The notes: generated from the letters alone by a model not told the origin. Positions 18,440 through 28,626 are shown, counted from the stretch's first letter. The stretch: 64,000 nt of DNA from Pseudolactococcus plantarum (GCF_002441715.1 NZ_JXJX01000005.1:110442-174441), one strand, 5' to 3'. Numbers and translations: made by a program.

Positions 18440-18475
18440 AATAAAAGTATAACATACTTTTATTAGAGGTGTCAA
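18440..18475 (-). promoter_or_regulatory. nrtR promoter with a perfect 25-bp operator
   Basis: Minus strand TTGACA (18470-18475), 18-nt spacer, TATACT (18446-18451), then 6 nt and the ATG. A perfect inverted repeat AATAAAAGTAT-N3-ATACTTTTATT (18440-18464) covers the -10, part of the spacer and the +1. Position fits autorepression by NrtR of the whole NAD-salvage operon (inference). Confidence 0.8.
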
Positions 18476-18556
18476 CACCTAAGTTGATAAAAAATAATCT
18501 AGTCATTATACCCTAATCAACTTTTTCATGCTTATCTCAGCCTATCTTAGCCACTT

Positions 18557-18566
18557 TTGATATAAT
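18557..18566 (+). promoter_or_regulatory. extended -10 promoter of acyP
   Basis: TTGATATAAT (TGA plus TATAAT at 18561-18566); no clear -35. Confidence 0.5.
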
Positions 18567-18603
18567 TTAATCAAACACACTAGATCAAAGGAAGGTAAGT
18601 CAT

Positions 18604-18879
18604 ATGTATAAAGTGACCTTGATTGCGACAGGACGTGTACAAGGGGTAGGGTTTCGCTATGCGACATTTCAATTAGCCAATCAACTGGGTATCAAAGGCA
18701 CTGTCAAGAATATGGATGATGGCTCTGTCTTAATTCAAGCACAGGCTGATGATAAACTGAAACTTCAAAAATTTATCAGTGATATCCGAAAATCCCCTAC
18801 ACCCTTTGGTAAAGTCAGCTATCTAGATGTCAAATTAGCAAATTTTTCAGATTTTGATGACTTTAACATGCTTAACTAA
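18604..18879 (+). CDS. acyP: acylphosphatase
   Basis: 91-aa cytosolic enzyme that hydrolyses acyl phosphates such as carbamoyl- or acetyl-phosphate. Seen: the phosphate-binding signature GRVQGVGFR, with the catalytic Arg, and GTVKNMDDGSV with the catalytic Asn. Length is typical. AAGGAAGG ribosome site, own promoter, strong terminator. Confidence 0.95.
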   Translation: MYKVTLIATGRVQGVGFRYATFQLANQLGIKGTVKNMDDGSVLIQAQADDKLKLQKFISDIRKSPTPFGKVSYLDVKLANFSDFDDFNMLN

Positions 18880-18881
18880 AT

Positions 18882-18920
18882 AAACCCCCACCTCACTTTA
18901 TGTTGAGGTGGGGGTTTTTC
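18882..18920. terminator. strong terminator of acyP
   Basis: 14-bp stem AAACCCCCACCTCA / TGAGGTGGGGGTTT with T run; the A-rich left side could also stop metF-strand transcription. Confidence 0.9.
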
Positions 18921-18967
18921 TATATAACATCGTGAGACAAGCTGAGCGCTTAAACTCACTAACCGAG

Positions 18968-19837
18968 TCACAGATAGTGCTCCATCATGGTATTGGCAAC
19001 AAATGGTTTATTCATCGTATAGATATGTACGCCATCAACGCCTCTTGCCAATAAATCATCTATTTGTTTACAGGCATATTCCATCCCTGCTTTTTGTAAA
19101 TCATCTGGTGAATCTTTATATTTATTCACAATCTTGATTAACCGCGTTGGGAGACTTGCTCCGAAAAATATCATCCGTTCAATTTGAGATTTTTGAAGCA
19201 CTGGCATAATACCTGCAGCGATAGGTGCTTCAATTCCTGAATGTCTGATATAATCGTTTAATCTTAAGAATTTTTCATTATCAAAGAAGAGCTGGCTGAC
19301 AAATAGATTGGCACCCGCTTCATATTTTCGCTTGACATGCTCTATATTTTCTACCTCTAGGGCACTATTAACATGACCTTCTGGGTAGATAGCCGCAGCA
19401 ACATCAAAATCACCATTTTTTTTGATGTCTTCAATTAATTCATAAGCATAATGGTAGTCATCAGGTAACTTGCTAATCTCAGCACCAACAGGCCTATCTC
19501 CTCTTAAGGCTAGGATATTATTAACGTTCTTTGCTTTAATATCGCTGAGTATTTTTGAGATTTCTTCTGGATCATTATTAATCGATGTTAGGTGGTGCAT
19601 CGTTTCAATCCCGTAATCTTTCTTGATTTTTTCAGCAATTTTTAGGGTTTTATTCTCCTGAGTAGCACTCCCCATCGCACCATAGGTCACACTAATAAAA
19701 TCAGGTTTATGGGTCAATCCTGCAACTGTCTTATAAATCGTCTCAACCCCAGCATCGGTTTTGGGCGGAAAAATCTCTAGTGATATAACAGCTTTGTCTT
19801 TTTTATTTTTTGTTTTATAGATATCGGTTATTTTCAT
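18968..19837 (-). CDS. metF: methylenetetrahydrofolate reductase
   Basis: 289-aa FAD enzyme reducing 5,10-methylene- to 5-methyl-tetrahydrofolate, the methyl donor for methionine synthesis. Seen: the N-terminal SLEIFPPKTDAG with the catalytic Glu, ALRGDRP, and AGIMPVLQKSQIER. metE/metH are not in the window. The start ATG has no Shine-Dalgarno, and a TAGAAT box ends 6 nt before it. Two MET-box-like dyads lie upstream, suggesting control by a CmhR/MtaR-type LysR activator. Confidence 0.93.
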   Translation of the reverse strand: MKITDIYKTKNKKDKAVISLEIFPPKTDAGVETIYKTVAGLTHKPDFISVTYGAMGSATQENKTLKIAEKIKKDYGIETMHHLTSINNDPEEISKILSDIKAKNVNNILALRGDRPVGAEISKLPDDYHYAYELIEDIKKNGDFDVAAAIYPEGHVNSALEVENIEHVKRKYEAGANLFVSQLFFDNEKFLRLNDYIRHSGIEAPIAAGIMPVLQKSQIERMIFFGASLPTRLIKIVNKYKDSPDDLQKAGMEYACKQIDDLLARGVDGVHIYTMNKPFVANTMMEHYL

Positions 19838-19843
19838 AACACT

Positions 19844-19911
19844 ATTCTAACAGCTTTTGTTATAGTTTAAAACTTGTTAAAAATAGGTGTTTGTTATAGC
19901 TTAAAGTTATA
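19844..19911 (-). promoter_or_regulatory. metF promoter with two MET-box-like sites
   Basis: -10 TAGAAT (minus strand, 19844-19849) and two near-matches to the streptococcal MET box TATAGTTT-N-AAACTATA: at 19861-19877 (14 of 17) and 19895-19911 (about 14 of 17). Their starts are 34 bp apart, about three helical turns. The second overlaps the 3' end of pabBC. Confidence 0.5.
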
Positions 19912-21517
19912 CCAAAATAACTTCTTGTATCCCTTGTACAGCGTTACAACAGAAAATTTTATCTGCATTTAGTAAATCTGAGTGATATAATACTTGTTCT
20001 TGACACTTACCACTACTGATCAAGTAGTCTCGATAGATACCTGGTAATAAACCACTTGAAACTGGTGGCGTTAGCCATTGACCATTTATTTCTAGCACAA
20101 CATTTGCCCTAGACATTTCTGTTAATTCGCCACGTTCATTAAAAAAAAGTTCATCTTTTAAATTGTAATACGGTCGATAACTTGACTTATGATACAAAAA
20201 GTCCTGTTTGCTATCTACACGCATAGGAGAAATCGTGACTTTATCAAATGGCCGTGGCGCGCGATAAGTGACGTCAAGCTCTCCCTCGCGAGAAAGCGCA
20301 ACGCGCATCATCCCATCTTGAGTTGGTAAGTTATCCCATTGCTCCTCTTTAAGAGTGTAACCATAAACTTTAGCAGATTGTCTTAAGCGAGCTAAATGCT
20401 CATCTTTAAATACCAGTTGCCCATTTTCAACTTTTATCGTCTCAATTAACTTAGGGTCATCTTGTAAAAACTGTGTTTTTGCTTGTGTTTCTAGCCATTC
20501 ATCACTTGTCTCTGAATCCCACACGATGGCACCACCTACGCGATATTTAAAATTTGGACTAGCTGTTTGTCGCTGTAAAATACGAATAGGCACGCTAAAT
20601 ATCTGTTTAGTGGGACTAAGGAAGCCAACAGCACCACAATAAATATCTCTAGATCCCTGCTCAATCTGATCAATAAGCGACATGGTAGATAACTTAGGTG
20701 CCCCTGTTACTGAGCCATTAGGAAAAAGCGCAGCTAAAATAGCATATAAAGATGTCCCTGCTAGCAAGTCCGCTTCTATTTGAGACGTCATCTGGTGGAC
20801 AGTCGGATGTGTTTCCACATCAAATAATTTTGTGACCGCTACGCTCCCATTTTTCGCAATACGTCCGATATCATTTCTCATCAAGTCAACGATCATCACA
20901 TTTTCAGCTTTATTTTTGATATCAGTCTTTAAAAAATTAATCAGAGCTGCATCTTCTTCAGGTGACTGCCCACGTTTGACAGTGCCTTTCATAGGACGTG
21001 TGATGATATGCTGATCCTCAATTTCAAAAAAAAGTTCAGGCGAAAAACTTAATAAAGTATCATACTCATTTTTAATAAACGTATTATACGGCGTCTTTTG
21101 CCGTGTTAGTAAGTACTCATACAGCTCAAACTCATCCCCATCAAATGCAACCTCATAATCATAGGTATAGTTCACCTCGTAGGTATCACCTTGGCGTTGT
21201 GCACGCTTTATCTGATCAATTGCTTCAGCATAGGCTTCAAAACTCAAGGTAGCCTGTGGTGCTAAACTTATCTTATCGACAGGTTTTGCTTGATAAGGAC
21301 TGTACCTATCAAAGATTTGAAAATATAAAAGCGGTGTCTGACTAGTGATCATTTTACCTAAAAAAATATCTTTGGCTTCATAACGAATATAGCCTACAGC
21401 GTAATGTGTTGCTTGCCATTTTTCAAGCTCTGATAGGGCAGATATAAAGCTAGCAGTATCAAAAGCAGTTAGTGTGATAATTGCATCTTCAAATTTTTTA
21501 TCATCATAAATTATCAT
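19907..21517 (-). CDS. aminodeoxychorismate synthase component I fused to aminodeoxychorismate lyase (PabB-PabC)
   Basis: 536 aa. Residues 1 to about 345 form a chorismate-binding PabB domain; the rest is a PLP-dependent class IV lyase (PabC). They make p-aminobenzoate for folate. PMKGTVKRG carries the Lys that marks PabB (PIKGT) rather than anthranilate synthase (PIAGT). The PabC half shows YHKSSYR, with the PLP lysine, and GELTEMSRANVVLEI. The glutaminase PabA is not nearby, so ammonia must come from a distant subunit. The start ATG lies 9 nt after TATAAT, with no Shine-Dalgarno. A separate promoter from metF, though both feed folate/C1 metabolism. Confidence 0.92.
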   Translation of the reverse strand: MIIYDDKKFEDAIITLTAFDTASFISALSELEKWQATHYAVGYIRYEAKDIFLGKMITSQTPLLYFQIFDRYSPYQAKPVDKISLAPQATLSFEAYAEAIDQIKRAQRQGDTYEVNYTYDYEVAFDGDEFELYEYLLTRQKTPYNTFIKNEYDTLLSFSPELFFEIEDQHIITRPMKGTVKRGQSPEEDAALINFLKTDIKNKAENVMIVDLMRNDIGRIAKNGSVAVTKLFDVETHPTVHQMTSQIEADLLAGTSLYAILAALFPNGSVTGAPKLSTMSLIDQIEQGSRDIYCGAVGFLSPTKQIFSVPIRILQRQTASPNFKYRVGGAIVWDSETSDEWLETQAKTQFLQDDPKLIETIKVENGQLVFKDEHLARLRQSAKVYGYTLKEEQWDNLPTQDGMMRVALSREGELDVTYRAPRPFDKVTISPMRVDSKQDFLYHKSSYRPYYNLKDELFFNERGELTEMSRANVVLEINGQWLTPPVSSGLLPGIYRDYLISSGKCQEQVLYHSDLLNADKIFCCNAVQGIQEVILV

Positions 21518-21526
21518 AGTAGTTTT

Positions 21527-21535
21527 ATTATATCA
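21527..21535 (-). promoter_or_regulatory. pabBC extended -10 promoter
   Basis: Minus strand TGATATAAT (-10 at 21527-21532), 9 nt before the ATG, so the leader would be at most about 3 nt. Confidence 0.55.
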
Positions 21536-21590
21536 AAAATTTCCATACAGCTTTCTACACTTGACTCTACAGTATTGAGCCTAAAAATAA

Positions 21591-21614
21591 CAAAAAAAAC
21601 TGGTTTTCACCAGT
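21591..21614 (-). terminator. terminator overlapping the stop of the lysozyme-like gene
   Basis: ACTGGT-TTTC-ACCAGT hairpin (21599-21614) followed by eight T on the minus strand; the stem contains the stop codon. Confidence 0.85.
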
Positions 21615-22200
21615 TAAATAATTGAATCAGTCTCATATTCCAACGTACTTCTTTAGCGTAGAATATGTTTCCGCCATCTTTATAGAGTTTTCCTTTGTTA
21701 AACAAAAGAGAATTTATCGTCACATGATAATATTCATCGCCTGTCTTATTCCCAAGACTAGGCGCAACAACATCTCTAGAATAAGCTTCTGATAATGGTA
21801 GTGTATTCTTACCACCATTTTTGGCAATATAATCAACATACGCTTTACCAAAATTATAGGCTTGTACACCTGTCCAGATATCAACACCTTTTTCATTGGC
21901 GTAAGCTAACACTTCTGTTAAGTTTGTGATACCTTGGTGAATACTGTCCTCTTCTGTTTCAATCGTTTCATGCGTAGATTCAGTAGATTGCATGACATCC
22001 GTATGCTTACCTTTAGTTTCTGTATAAATAATCGCTAGTACTAAATCCCGATTACCAGAAACGCCATATTTGTTCAGAGTCTGTGTCACGTAGCCATCAT
22101 ATTGCATGACGCTTTTAACATTTTCGTGTGTCCGATATATCCAAAACCCAACACCTAGTATAATAACGATGAACAATACTCTTTTTATAAATTTTAGCAC
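21607..22200 (-). CDS. membrane-anchored lysozyme-like protein (PvaA type)
   Basis: 197 aa. N-terminal signal anchor (about residues 5-22) with the rest outside the cell. The body resembles the lysozyme-like superfamily represented by pneumococcal vaccine antigen A: DLVLAIIYTETKGKH contains a candidate catalytic Glu, followed by HQGITNLTEVLAYANEKGVDIWTGVQAYNFG. It may trim peptidoglycan; activity is inference. GTG start with a perfect AAGGAGG site. It follows ndpA in the housekeeping gene order and is likely the last gene of the operon. Confidence 0.78.
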   Translation of the reverse strand: MLKFIKRVLFIVIILGVGFWIYRTHENVKSVMQYDGYVTQTLNKYGVSGNRDLVLAIIYTETKGKHTDVMQSTESTHETIETEEDSIHQGITNLTEVLAYANEKGVDIWTGVQAYNFGKAYVDYIAKNGGKNTLPLSEAYSRDVVAPSLGNKTGDEYYHVTINSLLFNKGKLYKDGGNIFYAKEVRWNMRLIQLFNW

Positions 22201-22240
22201 TGCTCCTCCTTTTTGTTGCTAGATGATTAACGGTAGATGA

Positions 22241-23224
22241 TTACCATTTATTTTTTATTTCTTCAATATTTTTGATAATAATAGAATATGTGCCATCATT
22301 ATTTTGAATGAATTCAACACTTTCTGCATCTTCATACAGTGTTTGAGGCACACTCATCTCGATACCATTTGATAACGATAATTTTTGATTGGATAATTTT
22401 TTTTCAATCTTATCCATAGGCATTTGCTCAAACCGTATCTGATTAGGTATCGCTTCTTTGACTTGATCTTTAAACGCTAGTTTAGCCGTCAAATTGTCCG
22501 AAAACAATTGATCTGCCAAATGCTCTGGACTAAGATTTTCTTGTTTTTCCACAGCATGAAAAACAGTATTTTGTACCTTTTGAGAAAAGGCAAAATCATC
22601 ATCATCAAAAGACTTTGCAACAGATTCAGCAGTTTTTTTAATGGCTTTTATCGCCTTATTTACTGAAATTTCTGGTTGCTCACAAAGCAAATTTTCTGAA
22701 ATATAATGATAGCTTTTTCCATTATACTTAATCCGTTTTTCGATTAGATGGTAAGCATATGTTGCGCAATTAATTGCGATCGCTTCATCTGCTGCAGTGC
22801 CTGCTCCAGGGAGTGAAGACTCTGTTTTAGCAATCTTAATCTGCCCATTACTATGATCAAATGCGTGCGAAAAACTATCTCTTAAAGATAATCGAACAAA
22901 TGCAAAATGAGGCTGAGTATCGATCTCATAAGAGACAAATAACAGGTCATTTTGTTTTTGATTCTCAGATAAAACAAATGCTTCTCGCCAAAAATTAGCT
23001 ACTGCTTTTGTTGAGGCTAGAAAATCATCTGTAATCAGGTTTAAAAATTGATTATCTGCTGATAAAATGCCACGTTTAGCCTCATCAGAGTATATTTTTT
23101 CTACTTTTTTCGTGACATAATCCAACATGACTGGTGTTAATTCCATCAGTGCTGGAGAAAATAGGATTTCTGGATTTCCCGGATCAAAAGCATGTAGGAT
23201 TGCTTTTTTTATATAGATATCCAT
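22241..23224 (-). CDS. nucleoid-associated protein, YejK/NdpA family
   Basis: 327 aa, cytosolic, matching the NA37/YejK family in length and start (MDIYIKKAILHAFDPGNPEI). Family members bind the nucleoid, but their role is not settled. The start lies 6 nt after the glyA stop and lacks a Shine-Dalgarno, so it probably depends on translational coupling to glyA. A position next to glyA is the usual lactococcal order. Confidence 0.85.
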   Translation of the reverse strand: MDIYIKKAILHAFDPGNPEILFSPALMELTPVMLDYVTKKVEKIYSDEAKRGILSADNQFLNLITDDFLASTKAVANFWREAFVLSENQKQNDLLFVSYEIDTQPHFAFVRLSLRDSFSHAFDHSNGQIKIAKTESSLPGAGTAADEAIAINCATYAYHLIEKRIKYNGKSYHYISENLLCEQPEISVNKAIKAIKKTAESVAKSFDDDDFAFSQKVQNTVFHAVEKQENLSPEHLADQLFSDNLTAKLAFKDQVKEAIPNQIRFEQMPMDKIEKKLSNQKLSLSNGIEMSVPQTLYEDAESVEFIQNNDGTYSIIIKNIEEIKNKW

Positions 23225-23230
23225 TATGAA

Positions 23231-24481
23231 TTAATCGTATAATGGGAATTCATCTGTTAAAGCAACAACATCAGCTTTGATTTGGTCAAGTACGGCTTGA
23301 TCATCTTTATTTTTGAATGCACGAATAATAAATTCTGCGACTTGAATAGCTTGATCTTCTTTAAATCCACGTGATGTGATAGCTGCTGAACCAACACGGA
23401 CACCAGATGTTTTAAATGGACTTAGTGTTTCATATGGGACAGCATTTTTATTTAAGGTAATTGACACAGTATCTAGTAGATTTTGTGCTTCTTTACCGTT
23501 AATATCAAATCCTGTCACGTTAAGCATGAACATATGGTTGTCAGTCCCACCAGAAATAACATGAAGACCTGCTGATTCAAAAGTCTTAGCCATAGCTTGG
23601 CTGTTTTTAATGACTTGTGTTTGGTAATCTTTATAAGCAGGATCTAAAACTTCTTTAAACGCGACTGCTTTCGCTGCGATCACATGCATCAATGGGCCAC
23701 CTTGGATACCTGGGAAGATCGCTGAGTTAATTTTCTTAGCTAGCGCTTCATCATTAGTCAAGATTAGGCCACCACGTGGTCCGCGTAATGTTTTATGTGT
23801 TGTAGATGTTGTAATATCTGCATATGGTACTGGATTTGGATGTAATCCTGCTGCAACAAGGCCAGCAATATGTGCCATATCCACCATGAGTTTTGCGCCA
23901 ACTTCGTCAGCAATTTCTCTGAATTTTGCAAAGTCAATTGTACGAGAGTAGCTTGATGCACCCGCTACGATCAATTTAGGTTTAACTTCTTTTGCTTGTT
24001 CCAAAATTTGATCATAGTCTAGTAATTCTGTTTCTTTATCTACATTGTAACCGAAAAAGTGGTAAGTTTTACCTGAGAAATTCACTGGTGATCCGTGTGT
24101 CAAATGTCCACCTGCTGCAAGATCAAGTCCCATAACAGTGTCACCTGGTTCAATCAAAGCTAGGTATGCTGCTGCATTAGCTTGTGAACCTGAGTGAGGT
24201 TGTACATTTGCAAATTTTGCACCAAAGATTTCTTTAGCACGCTCAATCGCAAGGCTCTCAGCGATATCTACACATTCTGTACCACCATAGTAACGGTTAC
24301 CTGGATAGCCTTCAGCGTATTTATTTGTTAAAAGTGTGCCTTGAGCTGCCATCACAGCTTTTGATACAACATTTTCAGAAGCAATAAGCTCTATATTTTG
24401 TTGTTGACGACGCTCTTCTGCGTGAATAGCATCCCACAGTTCTTGATCGTAAGCTTCATAGTTAGACTGGTCGAAAATCAT
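23231..24481 (-). CDS. glyA: serine hydroxymethyltransferase
   Basis: 416-aa PLP enzyme interconverting serine and glycine with tetrahydrofolate, the main one-carbon source. Seen: [18 protein letters not shown], the PLP lysine motif [15 protein letters not shown], and SAAITSRGF near the C-terminus. Its ATG overlaps the tsaC stop by 4 nt (ATGA), so it is coupled. Confidence 0.98.
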   Translation of the reverse strand: MIFDQSNYEAYDQELWDAIHAEERRQQQNIELIASENVVSKAVMAAQGTLLTNKYAEGYPGNRYYGGTECVDIAESLAIERAKEIFGAKFANVQPHSGSQANAAAYLALIEPGDTVMGLDLAAGGHLTHGSPVNFSGKTYHFFGYNVDKETELLDYDQILEQAKEVKPKLIVAGASSYSRTIDFAKFREIADEVGAKLMVDMAHIAGLVAAGLHPNPVPYADITTSTTHKTLRGPRGGLILTNDEALAKKINSAIFPGIQGGPLMHVIAAKAVAFKEVLDPAYKDYQTQVIKNSQAMAKTFESAGLHVISGGTDNHMFMLNVTGFDINGKEAQNLLDTVSITLNKNAVPYETLSPFKTSGVRVGSAAITSRGFKEDQAIQVAEFIIRAFKNKDDQAVLDQIKADVVALTDEFPLYD

Positions 24482-25095
24482 CCTTTTATCACCTCATTAA
24501 TTTGGGAAAGTGTCAGCGCACCTTGGCGCAGAATCGTCGGCATCTCGCCTGTCAAGTCAATGATTGTGGAGTCAACTCCAGAGATATTCGCATCATCTTT
24601 CAAAACTGCGGCAATCAGACCATTTAAATCATGTAGGACATCATCAGCCGTTTTAGGGCTGGGATTTCCTGTCAGGTTGGCAGATGGGCCAACCATTGGT
24701 CCTGTTTGACGCAAAATTTCAAGTGTCGCTTGGTTGTCTGGCATCCGAAAGCCAACTGTTGACATCCCATTATTGACAAGAGATGGAACTCTATCATTAG
24801 CCTCCAAAATCACTGTTAAACTGCCAGGCATAAATTTATTATACAACTTTTCCAAATATTTTGGTTGATTTTTGGAAAAAAAAGTCATTTGTTCAAAGCT
24901 AGCAATGTTTAAATTCAGCGCATGGTCAAGACTTCTATTTTTAACATGATAGATTTTTTCAACACACTTGTCATCGAGTGCCAAACCAAATAAACCATAA
25001 ACTGTTTCGGTCGGTAATGCAACTAATTCACCTGCTTTTAATAAACCTACTGCTTTAGCTACGTCTTTTGGTGTGAGTAGTTTAGTCGATTGCAA
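24478..25095 (-). CDS. L-threonylcarbamoyladenylate synthase (YrdC/Sua5 family)
   Basis: 205 aa. Makes threonylcarbamoyl-AMP from threonine, bicarbonate and ATP for the tRNA t6A37 modification. Seen: [30 protein letters not shown] and [12 protein letters not shown]. It lacks the C-terminal extension of long Sua5 proteins (about 340 aa), so it is the short YrdC/TsaC form. Overlaps prmC by 14 nt and glyA by 4 nt in a tight operon. Confidence 0.92.
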   Translation of the reverse strand: MQSTKLLTPKDVAKAVGLLKAGELVALPTETVYGLFGLALDDKCVEKIYHVKNRSLDHALNLNIASFEQMTFFSKNQPKYLEKLYNKFMPGSLTVILEANDRVPSLVNNGMSTVGFRMPDNQATLEILRQTGPMVGPSANLTGNPSPKTADDVLHDLNGLIAAVLKDDANISGVDSTIIDLTGEMPTILRQGALTLSQINEVIKG

Positions 25096-25900
25096 TCATT
25101 CTGTCCTTTCCACTTAGATCCTTGATGATTCTGATACGTTTGTCAGGAAACTGCATTTGAAACAGTTGACTGACAGCTTGTCCTTGTAAATAGCCAATTT
25201 CTAAATATATTTTTCCATTAGTTGCTAGATATTTTTTAGCATTTTCTGCAATTTTTGCATAGATAGCTAAGCCATCTTGTGCTGCAAATAAAGCGAGATG
25301 TGGTTCATAGTTTAGGACGTTATCTGCCATCTCTGCTTTTTCAAACTCAGCAATATATGGGGGATTAGATACAATAATATCATAGCAACCTGAAAGATTA
25401 CTAAACACATCTGATTGGGTAAATGAGACTGTTGAGATCTTATTCAACTCAGCATTTTCTCGTGCTAAACTCAGGGCATCTGAGGAGATATCTGAAGCTG
25501 TTACTGCCCACTCTGGATTTGCTTTAGCAATTGATAAGGCAATCGCACCAGTACCAGTGCCGATATCTAGTAGCTTAATCTCTTTTTCTGCAGTGTTTTC
25601 AGCTAAGATCAAGTGCACTAACTCTTCCGTTTCTGGACGTGGAATCAAAGCACGTGCATCAACAGTTAGTGTTAAGCCACAAAATTCAGTATTTCCAACG
25701 ATATATTGTGCTGGTTCATCTACTAATAATCGCTCAAAGATGGCAGCAATGAAGGCTAAATCCTCGTCTGAACTTTCCGAGTTTAATAGCAAGATAAACT
25801 CAGTATAGGTTAAGTTTTTCTTGTATCGATAAACATAGCGTAATTCTTCAGGACGTGCCAACTGTTTTTCATATTTTTGAAATATTTGTAAATAGGTCAT
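25082..25900 (-). CDS. prmC: peptide chain release factor N5-glutamine methyltransferase
   Basis: 272 aa. Methylates the Gln of the GGQ motif of RF1/RF2. Seen: LLDIGTGTGAIALSIA (AdoMet-binding) and the catalytic IVSNPPYIAEFE. Here it is separated from its substrate gene prfA by mutY; all reading frames overlap by a few bases. Confidence 0.96.
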   Translation of the reverse strand: MTYLQIFQKYEKQLARPEELRYVYRYKKNLTYTEFILLLNSESSDEDLAFIAAIFERLLVDEPAQYIVGNTEFCGLTLTVDARALIPRPETEELVHLILAENTAEKEIKLLDIGTGTGAIALSIAKANPEWAVTASDISSDALSLARENAELNKISTVSFTQSDVFSNLSGCYDIIVSNPPYIAEFEKAEMADNVLNYEPHLALFAAQDGLAIYAKIAENAKKYLATNGKIYLEIGYLQGQAVSQLFQMQFPDKRIRIIKDLSGKDRMIAID

Positions 25901-26964
25901 TGCATCTCTTTCAAGGCAGCTTGTAGTTTTAATTGTAAAGTTGTTTGTGGCAAAACGTCATACGCCTCATCTGTGAGATAAGTCCACTTCTCTTCGATTT
26001 TATCGACTTGTACGAGCATCACTTGCCACTTTTGATGCGTAAAGAGATGAGTAACAGGAGAAATCGTCAGCTGTTTTGCATCCGGATACTGCGCACTAAC
26101 ACCATCATATATAGCATCCCATGAGTCAAATTCAAGTAAAGGAAAAGTCCAAAAGTTAGCCAGCAAGCCCGTTTTTGGCCGTTGCTCATAAGCTAGAGCA
26201 CCACTGGTTTCAGAAATAATGGCAGCATAAAATTTAGGTATCTGCTTGACTTTTTTTGACTTGATCGGATAAGTTAATTCTGTCCCATCCTGAAAAGAGA
26301 GATTAAACCTAGCAAATGGCGACTCACTTTTCGTCTCAGCTTTGGCACGCATGAGTGATGTCCCAAGATCCATAATTGCCTGATTAAAATCACCAGGTCT
26401 TACTGGATCGACAATGGGTAAGATACGCGTATAAAATAATTTTCTAGAACTTGGTTGGGCGATATCCGCATCTATCTTTAGTAAACGCGCAAAAACGCGG
26501 AACATATTCCCATCAAGCGCTGGCACGACCTCCCCAAAGCTAATACTCGCAATCGCTGCCGCTGTATATGGCCCAATTCCTGATAAAGTTTGTAAGTCCT
26601 TTGCAGTGCTTGGAAAAACACCACCATGTTCCGTCATAATTTGGATGGCAGCTTTTTGCATATTTCGGACACGAGAATAGTAGCCAAGTCCTGACCATAA
26701 TTTCAGTAATACCGCTTCATCTGCGTTAGCTAATGCCGCAACAGTTGGTAGGGCAGATAAAAAACGCTCATAATACGGAATCACCGTCTCCACTTGCGTT
26801 TGTTGCAACATAATCTCACTAATCCAGATATGGTAAGGTTCTTTATCCACGCGCCAAGGTAAGTGAGTTCGACCATTGTGATCGTACCACGCTAATAAGG
26901 TCGCCCTAAACGCAACAACATCTTGCTCAAGTAACTTACCTGTTTTGTCATACCATGTGATCAC
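25897..26964 (-). CDS. mutY: A/G-specific adenine glycosylase without an Fe-S cluster
   Basis: 355 aa. Removes adenine mispaired with 8-oxoguanine. Seen: catalytic Glu50 in SEIMLQQTQ, helix-hairpin-helix [13 protein letters not shown], catalytic Asp151 in PALDGN, and a C-terminal NUDIX-like domain (about residue 225 on). The protein has no cysteine at all, so the four-Cys [4Fe-4S] motif that normally follows NQAIMDLG is missing. Cluster-free MutY is known from some lactic acid bacteria. It sits between prfA and prmC, overlapping both by 4 nt, which is an insertion into the usual prfA-prmC pair. Confidence 0.95.
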   Translation of the reverse strand: MITWYDKTGKLLEQDVVAFRATLLAWYDHNGRTHLPWRVDKEPYHIWISEIMLQQTQVETVIPYYERFLSALPTVAALANADEAVLLKLWSGLGYYSRVRNMQKAAIQIMTEHGGVFPSTAKDLQTLSGIGPYTAAAIASISFGEVVPALDGNMFRVFARLLKIDADIAQPSSRKLFYTRILPIVDPVRPGDFNQAIMDLGTSLMRAKAETKSESPFARFNLSFQDGTELTYPIKSKKVKQIPKFYAAIISETSGALAYEQRPKTGLLANFWTFPLLEFDSWDAIYDGVSAQYPDAKQLTISPVTHLFTHQKWQVMLVQVDKIEEKWTYLTDEAYDVLPQTTLQLKLQAALKEMQ

Positions 26965-28034
26965 TGTTTTAATGCCTCTAATTTTTGCGTCTGATCAGAT
27001 AAGATTAAGGCATCAATCACCTCATCAAGCTTACCTGAAATAATGGCATCTAATTTTTGTAAAGTTAAGCCAATCCGGTGATCTGTCACACGGTTTTGAG
27101 GGAAATTATAGGTACGAATACGCTCTGAACGATCTCCTGTCCCAACCGTTGATTTTCTCATTTCATCATTTTTATCTTGTTCGATTTGTGCAAAATGATC
27201 ATAGACACGCGCATTAATAATTTTCATGGCTTTATCTCTATTTTTTTGTTGGTTACGCTCTTCTTGCATCTCAACTTTGATACCAGTCGGAATATGCACC
27301 ATACGTACGGCAGTCGCAACCTTATTGACATTTTGTCCACCAGCACCAGAGGCGTGATAGATATCTATTCTTAAATCCTTTGGATCGATGTTGATATCAA
27401 AGTCTTCTATCTCAGGCATGACAAGTACAGTTGCCGTCGAGGTATGTACACGACCTTGTGTTTCAGTTTTTGGGACACGTTGCACGCGATGTGCACCACT
27501 TTCATATTTCAATTTTGAGTATACTGAATTCCCTGAAATCATGACAGACACTTCTTTAATCCCACCAATTTCAGTGACATTTGATTCTAGTATTTCAAAT
27601 TTCCAACCTTGATTTTCAGAGTATTTTTGATACATGCCAAGTAAATCGCCAGCAAATAACGCTGCTTCATCCCCACCTGCTGCACCACGTATTTCCAAAA
27701 TAATATTTTTCTCATCGTTTGGATCTTTAGGTAAGAGTAGAATCTTGATCTCTTCTTCAAGTTCGTTTTTCTCACTCTTTAAGGCTTTCAACTCTTCCTT
27801 AAACATGTCCGCTTCATCAGCATCTAAACTGGCGTCAGACAGCATCTCCTCAGCGTCAGAAATACCAGTTGTCACTTCAACATAGCGTTCATAAGCAGCA
27901 ACCGTTTCACGTAGTGAAGCCTCTTCTTTTGATAAGGCCATAAATCTTTTTGTATCGCTGACAACTTCTGGATCACTTAGCAATCCACCTAATTCCTCAT
28001 AGCGATCTGCCATAATTTGTAACTGGTCAAACAT
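26961..28034 (-). CDS. prfA: peptide chain release factor 1
   Basis: 357-aa termination factor for UAA/UAG codons. Seen: the peptidyl-hydrolysis motif GAGGQNVNK and the codon-recognition PxT tripeptide ([11 protein letters not shown]). Normal length. Overlaps tdk by 8 nt. Confidence 0.98.
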   Translation of the reverse strand: MFDQLQIMADRYEELGGLLSDPEVVSDTKRFMALSKEEASLRETVAAYERYVEVTTGISDAEEMLSDASLDADEADMFKEELKALKSEKNELEEEIKILLLPKDPNDEKNIILEIRGAAGGDEAALFAGDLLGMYQKYSENQGWKFEILESNVTEIGGIKEVSVMISGNSVYSKLKYESGAHRVQRVPKTETQGRVHTSTATVLVMPEIEDFDINIDPKDLRIDIYHASGAGGQNVNKVATAVRMVHIPTGIKVEMQEERNQQKNRDKAMKIINARVYDHFAQIEQDKNDEMRKSTVGTGDRSERIRTYNFPQNRVTDHRIGLTLQKLDAIISGKLDEVIDALILSDQTQKLEALKQ

Positions 28035-28626
28035 CTTTTATCATTTCCTTCATTTTTTCTAAGTCTGGTTTAAACCAGTGTTTACGACAAACAGGCAGAT
28101 AGCTTTCATTGCCACCTATTTGAATCTGACTCCCTTCATAAACGGGATCGCCATTTTCTGTCCTTAAAACCATCGTTGCTTTTTTACTACAAAACCAACA
28201 AATCGTTTTAATTTCTTCAATCTTGTCAGCCAGTAAAAGCAAGTGTTTACTACCTTCAAATAACTGATTTTGAAAATCATTTTTCAAGCCAAATGCCATG
28301 ACGGGTACTTTTAACTCGTCTACCACTCTAGCAAAGTCATAGATATTTTTTTTGCTAAGAAATTGTGCCTCATCGATCAAAATACAATATGGCTTCTGAT
28401 CTAACTCGTCGATATAATCATAAACATTTAATTTATCATCTATCGGTACTGCTTGACCACGCATCCCTATGCGAGAACTAACCACACCGATCTCATCTCG
28501 ATTATCCAACGCACTCGTCATAATCACGACTGGTTTGCCCTGCTCTTCGTAGTTATGCGCTACTTTTAAAATTTCGATGGACTTGCCACTATTCATGGTT
28601 CCGTACTTAAAATATAATTGTGCCAC
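28027..28626 (-). CDS. tdk: thymidine kinase
   Basis: 199-aa type II thymidine kinase for pyrimidine salvage. Seen: P-loop [17 protein letters not shown], and a zinc site formed by CWFC and a later CRKH. GTG start 7 nt after AAAGGAG. First gene of the tdk-prfA-mutY-prmC-tsaC-glyA-ndpA-lysozyme-like operon. Confidence 0.97.
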   Translation of the reverse strand: MAQLYFKYGTMNSGKSIEILKVAHNYEEQGKPVVIMTSALDNRDEIGVVSSRIGMRGQAVPIDDKLNVYDYIDELDQKPYCILIDEAQFLSKKNIYDFARVVDELKVPVMAFGLKNDFQNQLFEGSKHLLLLADKIEEIKTICWFCSKKATMVLRTENGDPVYEGSQIQIGGNESYLPVCRKHWFKPDLEKMKEMIKDV

